Positions 55,561 through 64,000 of a DNA stretch of 64,000 nt are shown here, one piece after another. The DNA is from Flavobacteriaceae bacterium UBA3478 (GTDB taxonomy: Bacteria > Bacteroidota > Bacteroidia > Flavobacteriales > Flavobacteriaceae), in contig DFQX01000087.1 in assembly GCA_002381155.1 (NCBI GenBank), positions 1,421 through 65,420 of the forward strand, written 5' to 3'. The notes beneath the pieces are model-generated. The model was not told where the DNA came from. It saw nothing but the letters and a program-made list of their open reading frames with translations, and did no database searches. The translations under genes and the position numbers were made by a program. Position 1 is the first letter of the stretch; the number at the start of each line of letters is the position of its first letter.

Positions 55561-56418
55561 ATGATACACTCAATGACCGGATTCGGTCGACATATAGAGC
55601 ACTTAGGCACCGAAAAAATTACCGTTGAGTTTAAATCACTGAACAGTAAAAACCTAGATCTTAACCTCAGGTTACCACAAACCCTTCGCGCTCACGAAAT
55701 CGATTTTCGAAAGAAAATAGCTGAAAGTCTTACTAGAGGAAAGGTTGAAGCTTATATCTATATCGAGTCAGAAACGATTCGCACACCCGCTCAAATCAAT
55801 GAGCCCGTTGTATCAGAATACTTAAGACAAATCAAGAATTTTGCAGAGGGTGATGATTTAGCTGCCTTAGCCTTAGCGCTTAAAATGCCTGAATCACTCA
55901 CTCAAGAAAAACAAGAGGCCGACGAAAATCAGATACGAAGTGTAAATGCTGCGTTAGACAGAGCACTCGAAGCGCTTATTAGTTTTAGAAAACAAGAAGG
56001 CAAACAATTGATACTTGATATTCAATCACGCATTGATTTAATCGCAAAGCATCTCGAAGCGGTACTCTCTTTAGATGAGAAGCGTAGAGAAGGGGTTCGA
56101 AGTCGTTTAGAACAAGCCGTGGCCCAACTTAAAGAATCTGTAGATGAGAATAGATTCGAGCAAGAGCTCATCTACTATCTCGAAAAATATGATATCACCG
56201 AAGAGAAAGTTCGATTAAAAAACCATCTTGCCTATTTTCTAAAAACAGCTGCTGAAAGTGAAGCTCCTGGCAAGAAATTAGGCTTTATCGCTCAAGAGAT
56301 CGGACGTGAAATCAACACGATCGGTTCTAAAGCTAATGATGCCGCAATTCAACGTGAGGTCGTTCAAATGAAAGATGAACTTGAAAAAATTAAAGAACAG
56401 CTATTAAATGTCCTTTAA
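55561..56418 (+). CDS. yicC: YicC family endoribonuclease-like protein
   Basis: 285 residues. The hallmark SMTGFGR is at residues 4-10; KSLNSKNLDLNLRLP and the C-terminal domain with YDITEEKVRLKNHL...KLGFIAQEIGREINTIGSKAND are the YicC pattern. Relatives act on RNA. ATG 55561 is chosen, because the TTG at 55552 lies inside the -7 box. It overlaps gmk by 11 bp. Confidence 0.92.
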   Translation: MIHSMTGFGRHIEHLGTEKITVEFKSLNSKNLDLNLRLPQTLRAHEIDFRKKIAESLTRGKVEAYIYIESETIRTPAQINEPVVSEYLRQIKNFAEGDDLAALALALKMPESLTQEKQEADENQIRSVNAALDRALEALISFRKQEGKQLILDIQSRIDLIAKHLEAVLSLDEKRREGVRSRLEQAVAQLKESVDENRFEQELIYYLEKYDITEEKVRLKNHLAYFLKTAAESEAPGKKLGFIAQEIGREINTIGSKANDAAIQREVVQMKDELEKIKEQLLNVL

Positions 56419-56986
56419 CACCGATAAGCTTATCGTCTTTTCAGCACCCTCTGGTAGTGGTAAAACAACGATTGTTAGGCACTTACTAGAGCAAACAGAC
56501 TTACCCCTAGCCTTTTCAATTTCAGCCACAACTAGAGCTCCTAGAGGCGCAGAGAAAGAAGGTGAAGATTACTATTTCTTAAGTCAAGAAGCCTTCAAAA
56601 GTAAAATCGAAAAAGGTGAGTTTTTAGAATACGAAGAAGTCTATCCGGGACTATTCTATGGCACCTTAGAATCTGAAGTAAAGCGACTTTGGAATGAAAA
56701 TAAAGCCGTGCTCTTCGACATTGACGTTATGGGAGGTATATCGATAAAAAAGAGCTTTCCCACTGAAACTTTAACGGTATTTGTTCAGCCTCCATCGATC
56801 AAGACTCTTGAAGAACGGTTAAGGTCTAGAAATACAGATACCGAAGAAACACTTCAGATTAGACTCAGTAAAGCCCAACAAGAATTAGATCAAGCCCAGG
56901 CCTTTGATGAAATTGTGATCAATGATAACCTATCAACGGCCCTATCTCAAACTGAAGAACTCGTAAGATCTTTTTTATCGAAATGA
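56408..56986 (+). CDS. gmk: Guanylate kinase
   Basis: 192 residues. P-loop FSAPSGSGKTTIVRHL near residue 11, SATTRAPRGAEKEGEDY and FDIDVMGG are the family motifs. It phosphorylates GMP to GDP. Overlaps yicC and nadD. Confidence 0.97.
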   Translation: MSFNTDKLIVFSAPSGSGKTTIVRHLLEQTDLPLAFSISATTRAPRGAEKEGEDYYFLSQEAFKSKIEKGEFLEYEEVYPGLFYGTLESEVKRLWNENKAVLFDIDVMGGISIKKSFPTETLTVFVQPPSIKTLEERLRSRNTDTEETLQIRLSKAQQELDQAQAFDEIVINDNLSTALSQTEELVRSFLSK

Positions 56987-57582
56987 GTGAGAAAAAGAAA
57001 ATAGGACTGTTTTTCGGGACGTTCAACCCCATGCATCGGGCACATTTACTCCTCGCCAACCATATTGCAGAGAATAGCGATCTATATCAAGTATGGTTCG
57101 TCATTACTCCCAAAAGCCCTTTCAAAAAGAAGGTTAGCCTAGCAAGTGACATTGATCGCTATCAGATGGTTTACGATGCGATTGAAGATTATCCGAAATT
57201 TAAAGCAAGTAAGGTCGAATTTGAACTACCTCAGCCCAACTATACTGCAGATACGCTGGCACACCTAGAAGAGCAGACGAATTATCAGTACGATTTCAGT
57301 CTAATTATGGGCGAAGACAATCTTGCTCATTTTCATAAGTGGAAGAATTACGAATCACTATTAGCCAATTACCGAATATTAGTGTATCCTAGAGTAAGTC
57401 CGCTCAGAACTCCTCCACCCGAAGAAATCGATAAACACAAAAGTGTGCAGCGTATTAAAGCACCCATTATCGAACTTTCTTCTTCTTATGTTAGAGAACA
57501 GATTAAGCTAGGACACGAGGTAAGACCACTTTTACCCGACTCTGTATTTGAGTTTATCGATTCGAAGAATCTCTACCGCTAA
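56983..57582 (+). CDS. nadD: Nicotinate-nucleotide adenylyltransferase
   Basis: 199 residues. GLFFGTFNPMHRAHLL near residue 8 (HxGH-like), FSLIMGEDN, and SSSYVREQI near the C-terminus (ISSTxIR-like) define NadD. It makes nicotinate adenine dinucleotide for NAD synthesis. Its last 29 bp overlap the opposing gene, so both C-termini are encoded by the same DNA. Confidence 0.94.
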   Translation: MSEKKKIGLFFGTFNPMHRAHLLLANHIAENSDLYQVWFVITPKSPFKKKVSLASDIDRYQMVYDAIEDYPKFKASKVEFELPQPNYTADTLAHLEEQTNYQYDFSLIMGEDNLAHFHKWKNYESLLANYRILVYPRVSPLRTPPPEEIDKHKSVQRIKAPIIELSSSYVREQIKLGHEVRPLLPDSVFEFIDSKNLYR

Positions 57583-58240
57583 GGAGCTCATCTGTGCCAA
57601 TATAAGACCCATCGTTATTGTAATACCAAGAACGAATCTTAGGCATCTTTATTCCTTCAACCGACTCTAGCTCTTCTAACAAGATGTATTCCCCGTCTCC
57701 GATCGCCTCATTGTGGTAGAATTGGTAAGCGATTAGTGCATAATTTTCAGGGTTGAAATAGAAATACCAAGTATCTGATCCGACCGAGGGGTCATAAGTA
57801 ACACGCATTCTTATCGACTCTTTCCCGTGAAAAATTACTCGTTCAGTCTTAGGATCGATTTGAGCGCCGGGATCTTTGAGTTTCATCGGCAGACCATACA
57901 AATAAGTGTGGTAATCACGTAACTTCAGTGTTCGTGCCTGAGTTAACGAATCCTTAGCAGCATACGCGCCCTTATCGATTCGATAGGTTTTAATATCATC
58001 ACCTCTAGTTTCGATGAGTTCGAAATATTCTTGCGGTAAATTGATAATCACCTCTCTTGTAAAAGAAGGCTTGTCTTTTGAAGTTACCTCAATGGTAAAG
58101 GCTCCACTAAATTGCTCCCACTTACCCTCAGGGTCGTGATACCCTATTGAAGAAGCTAAAATATCCTTAGCCCATGCTTGTGCTGATAGATTTGCTGGGA
58201 ATAATAACACACTCCCTAGAATCATTAAAAGATTGCGCAT
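57554..58240 (-). CDS. Exported DUF6503-like (LolA-like fold) protein
   Basis: 228 residues with a cleavable signal ending near SAQA (residue 22). The mature part has beta-strand-rich segments typical of LolA-like outer membrane lipoprotein carriers (SDTWYFYFNPENYALIAYQFYH, here in part). Family function unknown. 3' end overlaps nadD. Confidence 0.7.
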   Translation of the reverse strand: MRNLLMILGSVLLFPANLSAQAWAKDILASSIGYHDPEGKWEQFSGAFTIEVTSKDKPSFTREVIINLPQEYFELIETRGDDIKTYRIDKGAYAAKDSLTQARTLKLRDYHTYLYGLPMKLKDPGAQIDPKTERVIFHGKESIRMRVTYDPSVGSDTWYFYFNPENYALIAYQFYHNEAIGDGEYILLEELESVEGIKMPKIRSWYYNNDGSYIGTDELLSGRDSSNR

Positions 58241-58302
58241 CGTCTGTTTTATCTTAAAGGTAAGGGAATAGAATTAAGTATATTCGCTTAAAAGGAATGA
58301 CT

Positions 58303-59646
58303 ATGAACTGGGAGCACTTATTATCCTTGTCACGTGAGGGGGATACGGTCAAAAGACTACGAAGCGATCAAGATGAAACACGGCTAGGATTCGAAGTAGA
58401 TTACGATCGAATCATCTTCTCTTCGGCCTTTAGAAGTTTACAAGACAAAACCCAAGTTGTTCCCCTTCCTATTCAAGCGGCAAGTAGAAAAGGATTCGTA
58501 CATACCCGACTCACTCATAGTCTTGAAGTCTCGGTGGTCGGACGTAGTATCGGACGTCTCGCCGGAAAAATCATTCTCGATCGCCATCCCGAACTAGTTT
58601 CTGAAGGCTATCGCTTTAATGATTTTGGAGCTATTGTGGCGGCAGCAGCCTTGGCCCATGATATCGGTAACCCCCCATTTGGGCACAGTGGGGAAAAAGC
58701 AATCGGAAATTTCTTCTCTAAAGGGCCCGGCAAAGTGTATGCTGACAAACTCTCTGAAGCGCAATATACCGACCTTGTCAAATTTGAAGGTAATGCGAAT
58801 GGCCTAAGACTTTTGATCGAGAGTAGAGAAGGAGTTCCTGGAGGCCTAAGATTGAGCTATGCTACTTTAGGGGCCTTTGTAAAGTATCCGAAAGCCTCCA
58901 TTCCTCATCAACCAACCACTCACGTAGCCGACAAAAAGTATGGTGTATTTGAAGCCAACTGGGAATCTTACACTCAAATAGCCAACCAATTGGGTCTTCA
59001 AAAAGAAAAAGGTGGGTACCATCGACACCCTCTGGTTTACCTCGTAGAAGCCGCTGATGATATTTGTTATACCCTAATTGATTTTGAGGATGCCATTAAC
59101 ATGGGATATATCTCTGAAGACTATGCCTTAGAAAATTTAATCAATCTAGTTAAAAACCAAATTGATGGGGCGAAGTATCGCAGTCTGACCACCACAGCTG
59201 ATAGAATCAGTTATTTACGCGCATTAGCGATCGGCACCCTAGTAAGCGAGGCTGTTCAACTATTTGCTGATCATGAAGAAGCTATCTTATCTGGACAACT
59301 TGAAAAGAGCCTGATTGATTACAGCGCTCATAGTGCAGCCATAAGGGACATCATTGATCTTAGTGTAAAAAACCTATACCAAGCAGACGAGGTGATTGAA
59401 AAAGAAATTGCTGGATATCAAATCATCAGTAATCTCTTGGAACACACATCTTCAGCCCTATGTACCCAAGCAGCAGATCAAAAAACAGTTTACGATAAGC
59501 TTATTTTAAGTCGCATACCTACCCCCTATCAATCGGCACCCGGTCAAGATTTATACAAGAGTTTATTAAATGCCTCAAGCTTTGTAGCAAGCCTTTCTGA
59601 TTCTCAGGCGATTCAACTAAACCAGACGATCCAGGGTATCTTTTAA
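58303..59646 (+). CDS. dgt: dGTP triphosphohydrolase
   Basis: 447 residues from ATG 58303, which has AAAGGA 6 bp upstream; ATG 58297 is an alternative with no spacing. HD-domain residues: RLTHSLEVS and AHDIGNPPFGHSGE, with DDICYTLIDFEDA later. It hydrolyses dGTP to deoxyguanosine and triphosphate. Its 3' end overlaps dxs by 30 bp. TATATTCG at 58279 is a seven-of-eight -7 box. Confidence 0.95.
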   Translation: MNWEHLLSLSREGDTVKRLRSDQDETRLGFEVDYDRIIFSSAFRSLQDKTQVVPLPIQAASRKGFVHTRLTHSLEVSVVGRSIGRLAGKIILDRHPELVSEGYRFNDFGAIVAAAALAHDIGNPPFGHSGEKAIGNFFSKGPGKVYADKLSEAQYTDLVKFEGNANGLRLLIESREGVPGGLRLSYATLGAFVKYPKASIPHQPTTHVADKKYGVFEANWESYTQIANQLGLQKEKGGYHRHPLVYLVEAADDICYTLIDFEDAINMGYISEDYALENLINLVKNQIDGAKYRSLTTTADRISYLRALAIGTLVSEAVQLFADHEEAILSGQLEKSLIDYSAHSAAIRDIIDLSVKNLYQADEVIEKEIAGYQIISNLLEHTSSALCTQAADQKTVYDKLILSRIPTPYQSAPGQDLYKSLLNASSFVASLSDSQAIQLNQTIQGIF

Positions 59647-61380
59647 GACCTGCTCGACGCTAGTCAGATCTAGCCCGATATGTCTATAGAGCTCATCTAC
59701 CTTCCCTTGCGGAACGAATCGGTCACTGACCCCCATGCATTTAGCCTCTCCTTTAAAGCCGAGTGAATTTAGCTGGTATATTATTCCTTGACCCCAAGAG
59801 CCTTCAATCGCTCCCTCCTCAAGAGTGATTACCGCATCGTAGTGCTTCGAAATATGATTTAATAGCTCGGCATCTGAGGGCTTAATAAAGGGAAAGTGAT
59901 AACTGTCTACGGCGTAAGAGGATAACTCCTCAGCATAGGCTGATAAAGTGCCTGTAGACAATAACGCGATTCGAGCTTGATTAGATTGATTGATGGCAAT
60001 GGCCTTACCCCATTCTAAAGCATTACCCTTCGGAGTGAAATCAAAAATATCCGCCGAACCTCTAGGGTATCGAATTCCTACTGGGCCTGAAAGTTGGCCT
60101 GACTGAAACTGTTCTACAACCGTTTTTAAACATTGATACAACTCTTCTGGACCTCTTGGTGCAAGTAAGGTGAAATTCGGTATCGAACGAAGCGCTGAAA
60201 TATCAAACATGCCATGATGAGTAGGGCCGTCCTCTCCTACAATTCCTGCTCGATCTATGGCAAAAATGACCGGCAGCTTCTGAAGTGCCACATCGTGAAT
60301 AATCTGGTCATAGGCTCTTTGCAAAAAAGTCGAATACAAGTGACAAACAGGAAGAAGCCCCTTAGTTGCTAGACCCGCAGAGAAGGTTGCCGCGTGTTGT
60401 TCTGCAATCCCCACATCAAAAGTTCTTTCGGGGTAGGCTTCCTTAAACAAATGCAGTCCACTACCCGATAACATTGCTGGTGTGACGGCAACTAATCGCT
60501 GTTCATTCTCACCTAAACGCACCATTGAGCGCGCAAAAACATCTTGATATTTTAATGGCTCATTAGAGGTGATTCGTTCTCCGGTAGCTGGCTCGAATTT
60601 TCCAGGGGCATGATACGTTATCTGATCGGCTTCTGCTTGCGCTAACCCTTTACCTTTGATGGTTCGAATATGAATAAGCTGTGGACCCTTTTTTGACTTG
60701 GCGTCCTGAAAGACCGTGATTAATTCTTTTAGGTTGTGACCATCAATTACACCCGTATAAGCTAATCCGAGAGACTCAAAGAAGTTCGGATAATTCAAAT
60801 CCTCGATTTGATTCAAATACTGCTTTAAGGACCCAGTACTCGGATCAATACCCATATTATTATCGTTAAGCACTACAATAACATTTGCCTTCGTTTCTGC
60901 AATATGATTTAAGGCCTCGAAAGCCATTCCTCCAACAATCGAAGCATCTCCAATAACCGCAATGAAATGATTGTTCTTATGAGCGAGTTGATTAGCCACT
61001 GCCATACCCATTGCAGCAGAAATAGAAGTAGAACTGTGTCCCGTGCCAAAAGAATCATAGACCGACTCCTCACGCTTTGGGAAACCGCTTATCCCATTAA
61101 AGGTTCTTAAGGTATCAAAGACCTCATCCCGACCGGTAATTAATTTATGAGCATAAATCTGATGACCCACATCAAAAACGATCCCATCATCAGGAGTATC
61201 AAAAACCTTGTGCAGGGCGACAGTGAGTTCTACGACGCCTAGACTCGCACCTAAGTGTCCGCCTCGTTTGGCAACCACATGAATGATGCGCTCACGTAAA
61301 TAATCGGTGAGCAAAAGAAGCTCCTCGTTACTTAGCAAACGTAGCGTTTGTGGACTTAAATTTTGAAACCCTGCTTTCAT
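59617..61380 (-). CDS. dxs: 1-deoxy-D-xylulose-5-phosphate synthase
   Basis: 587 residues. Thiamine diphosphate enzyme of the MEP isoprenoid pathway. FDVGHQIYAHKLITGR near residue 60, the TPP motif GDASIVGGMAFEALNH..NDNNMGID near 140-175, AEQHAATFSAGLA near 350 and the C-terminal transketolase domain. ATG 61380 is chosen since the -7 box TACCTTTG (61388-61395) leaves no room for the longer frame. Slightly shorter than E. coli Dxs. Confidence 0.96.
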   Translation of the reverse strand: MKAGFQNLSPQTLRLLSNEELLLLTDYLRERIIHVVAKRGGHLGASLGVVELTVALHKVFDTPDDGIVFDVGHQIYAHKLITGRDEVFDTLRTFNGISGFPKREESVYDSFGTGHSSTSISAAMGMAVANQLAHKNNHFIAVIGDASIVGGMAFEALNHIAETKANVIVVLNDNNMGIDPSTGSLKQYLNQIEDLNYPNFFESLGLAYTGVIDGHNLKELITVFQDAKSKKGPQLIHIRTIKGKGLAQAEADQITYHAPGKFEPATGERITSNEPLKYQDVFARSMVRLGENEQRLVAVTPAMLSGSGLHLFKEAYPERTFDVGIAEQHAATFSAGLATKGLLPVCHLYSTFLQRAYDQIIHDVALQKLPVIFAIDRAGIVGEDGPTHHGMFDISALRSIPNFTLLAPRGPEELYQCLKTVVEQFQSGQLSGPVGIRYPRGSADIFDFTPKGNALEWGKAIAINQSNQARIALLSTGTLSAYAEELSSYAVDSYHFPFIKPSDAELLNHISKHYDAVITLEEGAIEGSWGQGIIYQLNSLGFKGEAKCMGVSDRFVPQGKVDELYRHIGLDLTSVEQVLKDTLDRLV

Positions 61381-61387
61381 CGAAATA

Positions 61388-61395
61388 CAAAGGTA
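61388..61395 (-). promoter_or_regulatory. -7 box of dxs
   Basis: TACCTTTG on the minus strand; predicted start about 61381, next to the ATG at 61380. Confidence 0.55.
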
Positions 61396-61411
61396 GTAGG
61401 TAATATTTGAA

Positions 61412-61419
61412 TACCTTTG
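61412..61419 (+). promoter_or_regulatory. -7 box of tadA
   Basis: TACCTTTG; predicted start about 61426, next to the ATG at 61427. Confidence 0.55.
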
Positions 61420-61426
61420 GGGAATC

Positions 61427-61867
61427 ATGCAAGATCCCTTCGACGATACCTATTTTATGCGCAAAGCCCTTGATCTAGCCCATAAAGCCTATGATTTGGG
61501 AGAGGTGCCTGTGGGTGCGGTGATTGTATCCGAAAATCGAGTGATCGGGAGCGGGCACAACCTCAGCGAAAGACTTAATGACGTGACCGCACACGCTGAA
61601 ATGCAAGCCATAACCGCTGCAGCTAATTATCTAGGAGCCAAATACCTGCAGAACTGTACCCTCTACGTCACCTTAGAACCTTGTCAAATGTGCGCCGGGG
61701 CCTTGTATTGGTCTCAAATATCTCGAATAGTATATGCGGCTTCAGATCTGAAACGAGGCTTCAATACCATGGGAGGGCAACTCCACCCAAAAACCGTCCT
61801 AGAAAAAGGACCACTTGCTGAGGAAAGTGAAGCGATACTGAAACAGTTTTTCAGTCAGCGCCGTTAA
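61427..61867 (+). CDS. tadA: tRNA-specific adenosine deaminase
   Basis: 146 residues. Zinc deaminase motifs HAE (TAHAEMQA near residue 55) and PCQMC (EPCQMCAGAL near 85). It converts A34 to inosine in tRNA-Arg. Divergent from dxs with 46 bp between the ATGs; the stop overlaps the stop of the opposing small membrane protein. Confidence 0.95.
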   Translation: MQDPFDDTYFMRKALDLAHKAYDLGEVPVGAVIVSENRVIGSGHNLSERLNDVTAHAEMQAITAAANYLGAKYLQNCTLYVTLEPCQMCAGALYWSQISRIVYAASDLKRGFNTMGGQLHPKTVLEKGPLAEESEAILKQFFSQRR

Positions 61868-62127
61868 CTTGAGCGGGGTTCCTTTTTGTCTGATTGCATC
61901 TTCTTGATGTTCTCCTCAGTAAGCATATAGTCTTTCATCTTCTTACCAGGGCTTTCCACCAGAAGAAAGAGCGGCATCACAACAAAGAAAATCATTACGG
62001 TACCCAAACCTTTCAATCGATTCGATAGTTCAGGCTCGAGGTCAAGTAAAAACCCAGCTAAAATGACAGCAATTGCAGCAATGAATAGTAGAAGAATACC
62101 CCATCGTTTTTTCTGCAAAGCGCCCAT
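61864..62127 (-). CDS. Small membrane protein of unknown function
   Basis: 87 residues from ATG 62127. Two hydrophobic segments (WGILLLFIAAIAVILAGFLL near residue 9 and VMIFFVVMPLFLLV near 44) and a charged C-terminus. No domain recognised. It follows aspS after 4 bp and is probably co-transcribed. A longer frame from 62196 lies within the aspS 3' end and is rejected. Confidence 0.7.
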   Translation of the reverse strand: MGALQKKRWGILLLFIAAIAVILAGFLLDLEPELSNRLKGLGTVMIFFVVMPLFLLVESPGKKMKDYMLTEENIKKMQSDKKEPRSS

Positions 62128-62131
62128 CTTC

Positions 62132-63883
62132 TTAAGACTTTTTAAGGCTGAGATGTAGTTCGTCCAGTTGCTCCTGAGTAGTGCGAGCTGGCGCATCGAT
62201 CATCACATCCCTACCACTGTTGTTTTTAGGGAATGCGATGAAATCACGAATGGTCTCGGCTCCACCTAAAATAGCTACTAATCGGTCTAAGCCGAAGGCA
62301 ATCCCGCCGTGTGGAGGTGCTCCGTATTCGAAGGCATCCATTAAGAACCCAAACTGTTCTTTAGCCTCTTCAGGAGTAAACCCTAGGTGCTTAAACATGA
62401 GCTGTTGAGTAGCTTTATCGTGAATACGAATAGAGCCTCCGCCAATTTCATTACCGTTAAGAACTAAATCATAGGCATTGGCCTTAACCGCTCCTGGGTC
62501 GGTATCTAATAAATCGATTTGTTCTGGCTTAGGCGAAGTAAATGGGTGATGCATTGCATGGTATCTTCCTGTTTCCTCATCCTTTTCTAAAAGTGGGAAA
62601 TCAACAACCCATAGCGGTGCAAATTCATCAGACTTTCTAAGCCCTAATTTTTCGGCCATAAACATGCGAAGCGCACTCATTTGAGTTCTAGTTGATGAAA
62701 GATCACCAGATAATACCAGGATTAAATCTCCAGCTTGAGCACCCGTTTTCTGAGCCCATGCAGCTAGATCTTCAGCATCGTAAAATTTATCTACTGACGA
62801 CTTGAAAGTTCCATCTTCATTGCAGCGAACATAGACTAAACCTTTCGCTCCAATTTGCGGTCTTTTCACCCAATCAATAAGGGCATCGATTTCTTTGCGA
62901 GTATAGGTATTCGCCCCAGGAACCGCGATACCAACCACATACTCGGCGCTATTGAACACCTGAAAATCTTTATGTTGTGCAACTTCATTAAGATTAGTGA
63001 GCTCCATGCCAAATCGAATATCTGGCTTATCGTTTCCGAAACGTTCCATCGCCTCATCATAGCTCATTACCGGGAATTTACCGGTCTCAACTCCGTGAAT
63101 TTCTTTCAACAGATGAGCCGTTAAACCTTCGAAAGTATTTAATACATCCTCTTGGGTTACAAAAGACATTTCACAATCTATCTGAGTGAACTCTGGCTGT
63201 CGATCTGCTCTTAAATCCTCATCTCTAAAACACTTAACAATCTGAAAATATTTGTCCATTCCACCAACCATAAGCAATTGCTTAAAAGTTTGAGGCGACT
63301 GCGGAAGGGCATAAAATTGCTCAGGATTCATTCTGCTCGGAACCAAGAAATCACGGGCGCCTTCAGGGGTAGACTTAATAAGATATGGAGTCTCTACCTC
63401 TATAAATCCTTTTAAAGAGAGATAATTTCGAACGAGCATACTAATCTTATGTCTGAAGATTAAGTTGTTCTTCACTGGGTTGCGACGAATATCTAGGTAA
63501 CGATACTTCATGCGAAGCTCATCACCACCATCGGTCTGATCTTCAATGGTAAATGGCGGAAGCTTTGCTGTATTCAGAACCATTAACTCACTGACTAAAA
63601 CCTCAACTGCACCGGTCGCTAAATTTGGGTTTCCTGAACTGCGCTCAATGACAGTACCCTTAACCTGAATCACGCATTCTCTTCCTAAATCTCTAGCCTT
63701 CTCTAGTAGAGCAGAATCAGTACGCTCCTCATCTAAAACCAATTGAGTGATACCGTACCGGTCTCTCAAATCGATCCAGAGTACAAAACCTTTGTCTCTA
63801 ATCTTAGAAATCCAACCTGATAAGACAACTTCTTTATTTACATCCGATGCGCGAAGGGCGCCACAGTCAACAGTTCTAAACAT
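62132..63883 (-). CDS. aspS: Aspartyl-tRNA synthetase
   Basis: 583 residues. N-terminal OB-fold (about 1-105; [23 protein letters not shown] in part), class II core with motif 2 [18 protein letters not shown], a GAD insertion (about 285-405) typical of bacterial AspRS, and motif 3 [15 protein letters not shown]. It charges tRNA-Asp. ATG 63883 is chosen; TTG 63889 is not needed. Confidence 0.97.
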   Translation of the reverse strand: MFRTVDCGALRASDVNKEVVLSGWISKIRDKGFVLWIDLRDRYGITQLVLDEERTDSALLEKARDLGRECVIQVKGTVIERSSGNPNLATGAVEVLVSELMVLNTAKLPPFTIEDQTDGGDELRMKYRYLDIRRNPVKNNLIFRHKISMLVRNYLSLKGFIEVETPYLIKSTPEGARDFLVPSRMNPEQFYALPQSPQTFKQLLMVGGMDKYFQIVKCFRDEDLRADRQPEFTQIDCEMSFVTQEDVLNTFEGLTAHLLKEIHGVETGKFPVMSYDEAMERFGNDKPDIRFGMELTNLNEVAQHKDFQVFNSAEYVVGIAVPGANTYTRKEIDALIDWVKRPQIGAKGLVYVRCNEDGTFKSSVDKFYDAEDLAAWAQKTGAQAGDLILVLSGDLSSTRTQMSALRMFMAEKLGLRKSDEFAPLWVVDFPLLEKDEETGRYHAMHHPFTSPKPEQIDLLDTDPGAVKANAYDLVLNGNEIGGGSIRIHDKATQQLMFKHLGFTPEEAKEQFGFLMDAFEYGAPPHGGIAFGLDRLVAILGGAETIRDFIAFPKNNSGRDVMIDAPARTTQEQLDELHLSLKKS

Positions 63884-63921
63884 AATCAATGAGGCACTAG
63901 GACAATGAAAATAGTGCTTGG

Positions 63922-63929
63922 CAAAAATA
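63922..63929 (-). promoter_or_regulatory. -7 box of aspS
   Basis: TATTTTTG on the minus strand, with a TTG about 16 bp upstream (63946-63948); predicted start near 63915. The remaining bases to the window end hold nothing recognisable. Confidence 0.5.
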
Positions 63930-64000
63930 CGAACGGCATTTGATTCAAGACTCTATTGAACTTAAAATCATCCAATGTAAATTTAATGTTAACAAAAATT

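Noticed and set aside
1..64000. Mobile elements, prophage, CRISPR array or toxin-antitoxin module
   Set aside because: No transposase, integrase, spaced short repeats, Cas-like proteins or small paired toxin genes could be found; gene order and composition look like stable chromosome.

Overview
The window looks like a chromosomal segment of a Bacteroidota member, most likely Flavobacteriales. Four things point there: a repeated TAnnTTTG -7 promoter box, which is the sigma factor consensus of this phylum; very short intergenic gaps; the four-gene ligase-associated DNA repair cassette; and families such as DUF4286, DUF2452, DUF3109 and DUF6503-like. GC looks moderate to low. I see no transposase, integrase, prophage, CRISPR array, rRNA or SusC/SusD pair. 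One tRNA, Leu(CAA), is present. All assignments come from reading motifs; no database search was run.

Region by region. 1-6557: a carbohydrate operon with a phosphorylase-like protein cut by the left edge, a GH17-like lipoprotein, a second GH-A lipoprotein, a GPH-type sugar symporter and a cytoplasmic GH17 enzyme. 6562-8046: a cryptochrome/photolyase family protein on the opposite strand. 8047-14466: a sulfide/persulfide island with a Crp/Fnr regulator, SulP transporter, persulfide dioxygenase-rhodanese fusion, sulfide:quinone oxidoreductase and two YeeE/YedE half-transporters. 14566-24811: housekeeping genes (folE, glutathione peroxidase, tRNA-Leu, prs, L25, pth, ribF, serS, rsmA, mgtE, a D-2-hydroxyacid dehydrogenase, arsC). 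24920-26666 (minus): aspartate kinase and an acetyltransferase. 26790-32465: the exonuclease, ligase, helicase and phosphoesterase repair cassette, followed by mfd. 35823-48168: metG, a histone-deacetylase-like enzyme, ssb, several small or hypothetical genes, and nrdB-nrdA. 48254-55531: a divergent cluster for oxidative 3-keto-sugar metabolism. 55561-63883: yicC, gmk, nadD, dgt, dxs, tadA and aspS.

The most interesting observation is in the sulfur island. Four copies of a 14-bp dyad of the type GTAAC-N4-GTTAC stand before the regulator, the dioxygenase, the quinone reductase and the YeeE pair. Each lies 21 or 22 bp upstream of a -7 box or close match, where a -33 element would be. This fits a class-II activator site for the Crp/Fnr protein encoded at the head of the island, whose sensor domain carries three clustered cysteines. 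The proposed chain is: sulfide oxidised to persulfide at the membrane by the quinone reductase, persulfide oxidised by the fusion enzyme, sulfur oxyanions moved by SulP and YeeE, and the whole induced by the regulator.

The 48-55.5 kb cluster couples a Tat-exported GMC dehydrogenase to a two-domain DUF1080 lipoprotein, an importer, a Gfo/Idh/MocA oxidoreductase and a metal-dependent TIM-barrel enzyme. It reads as a self-contained route for cutting glycosides through a 3-keto intermediate.
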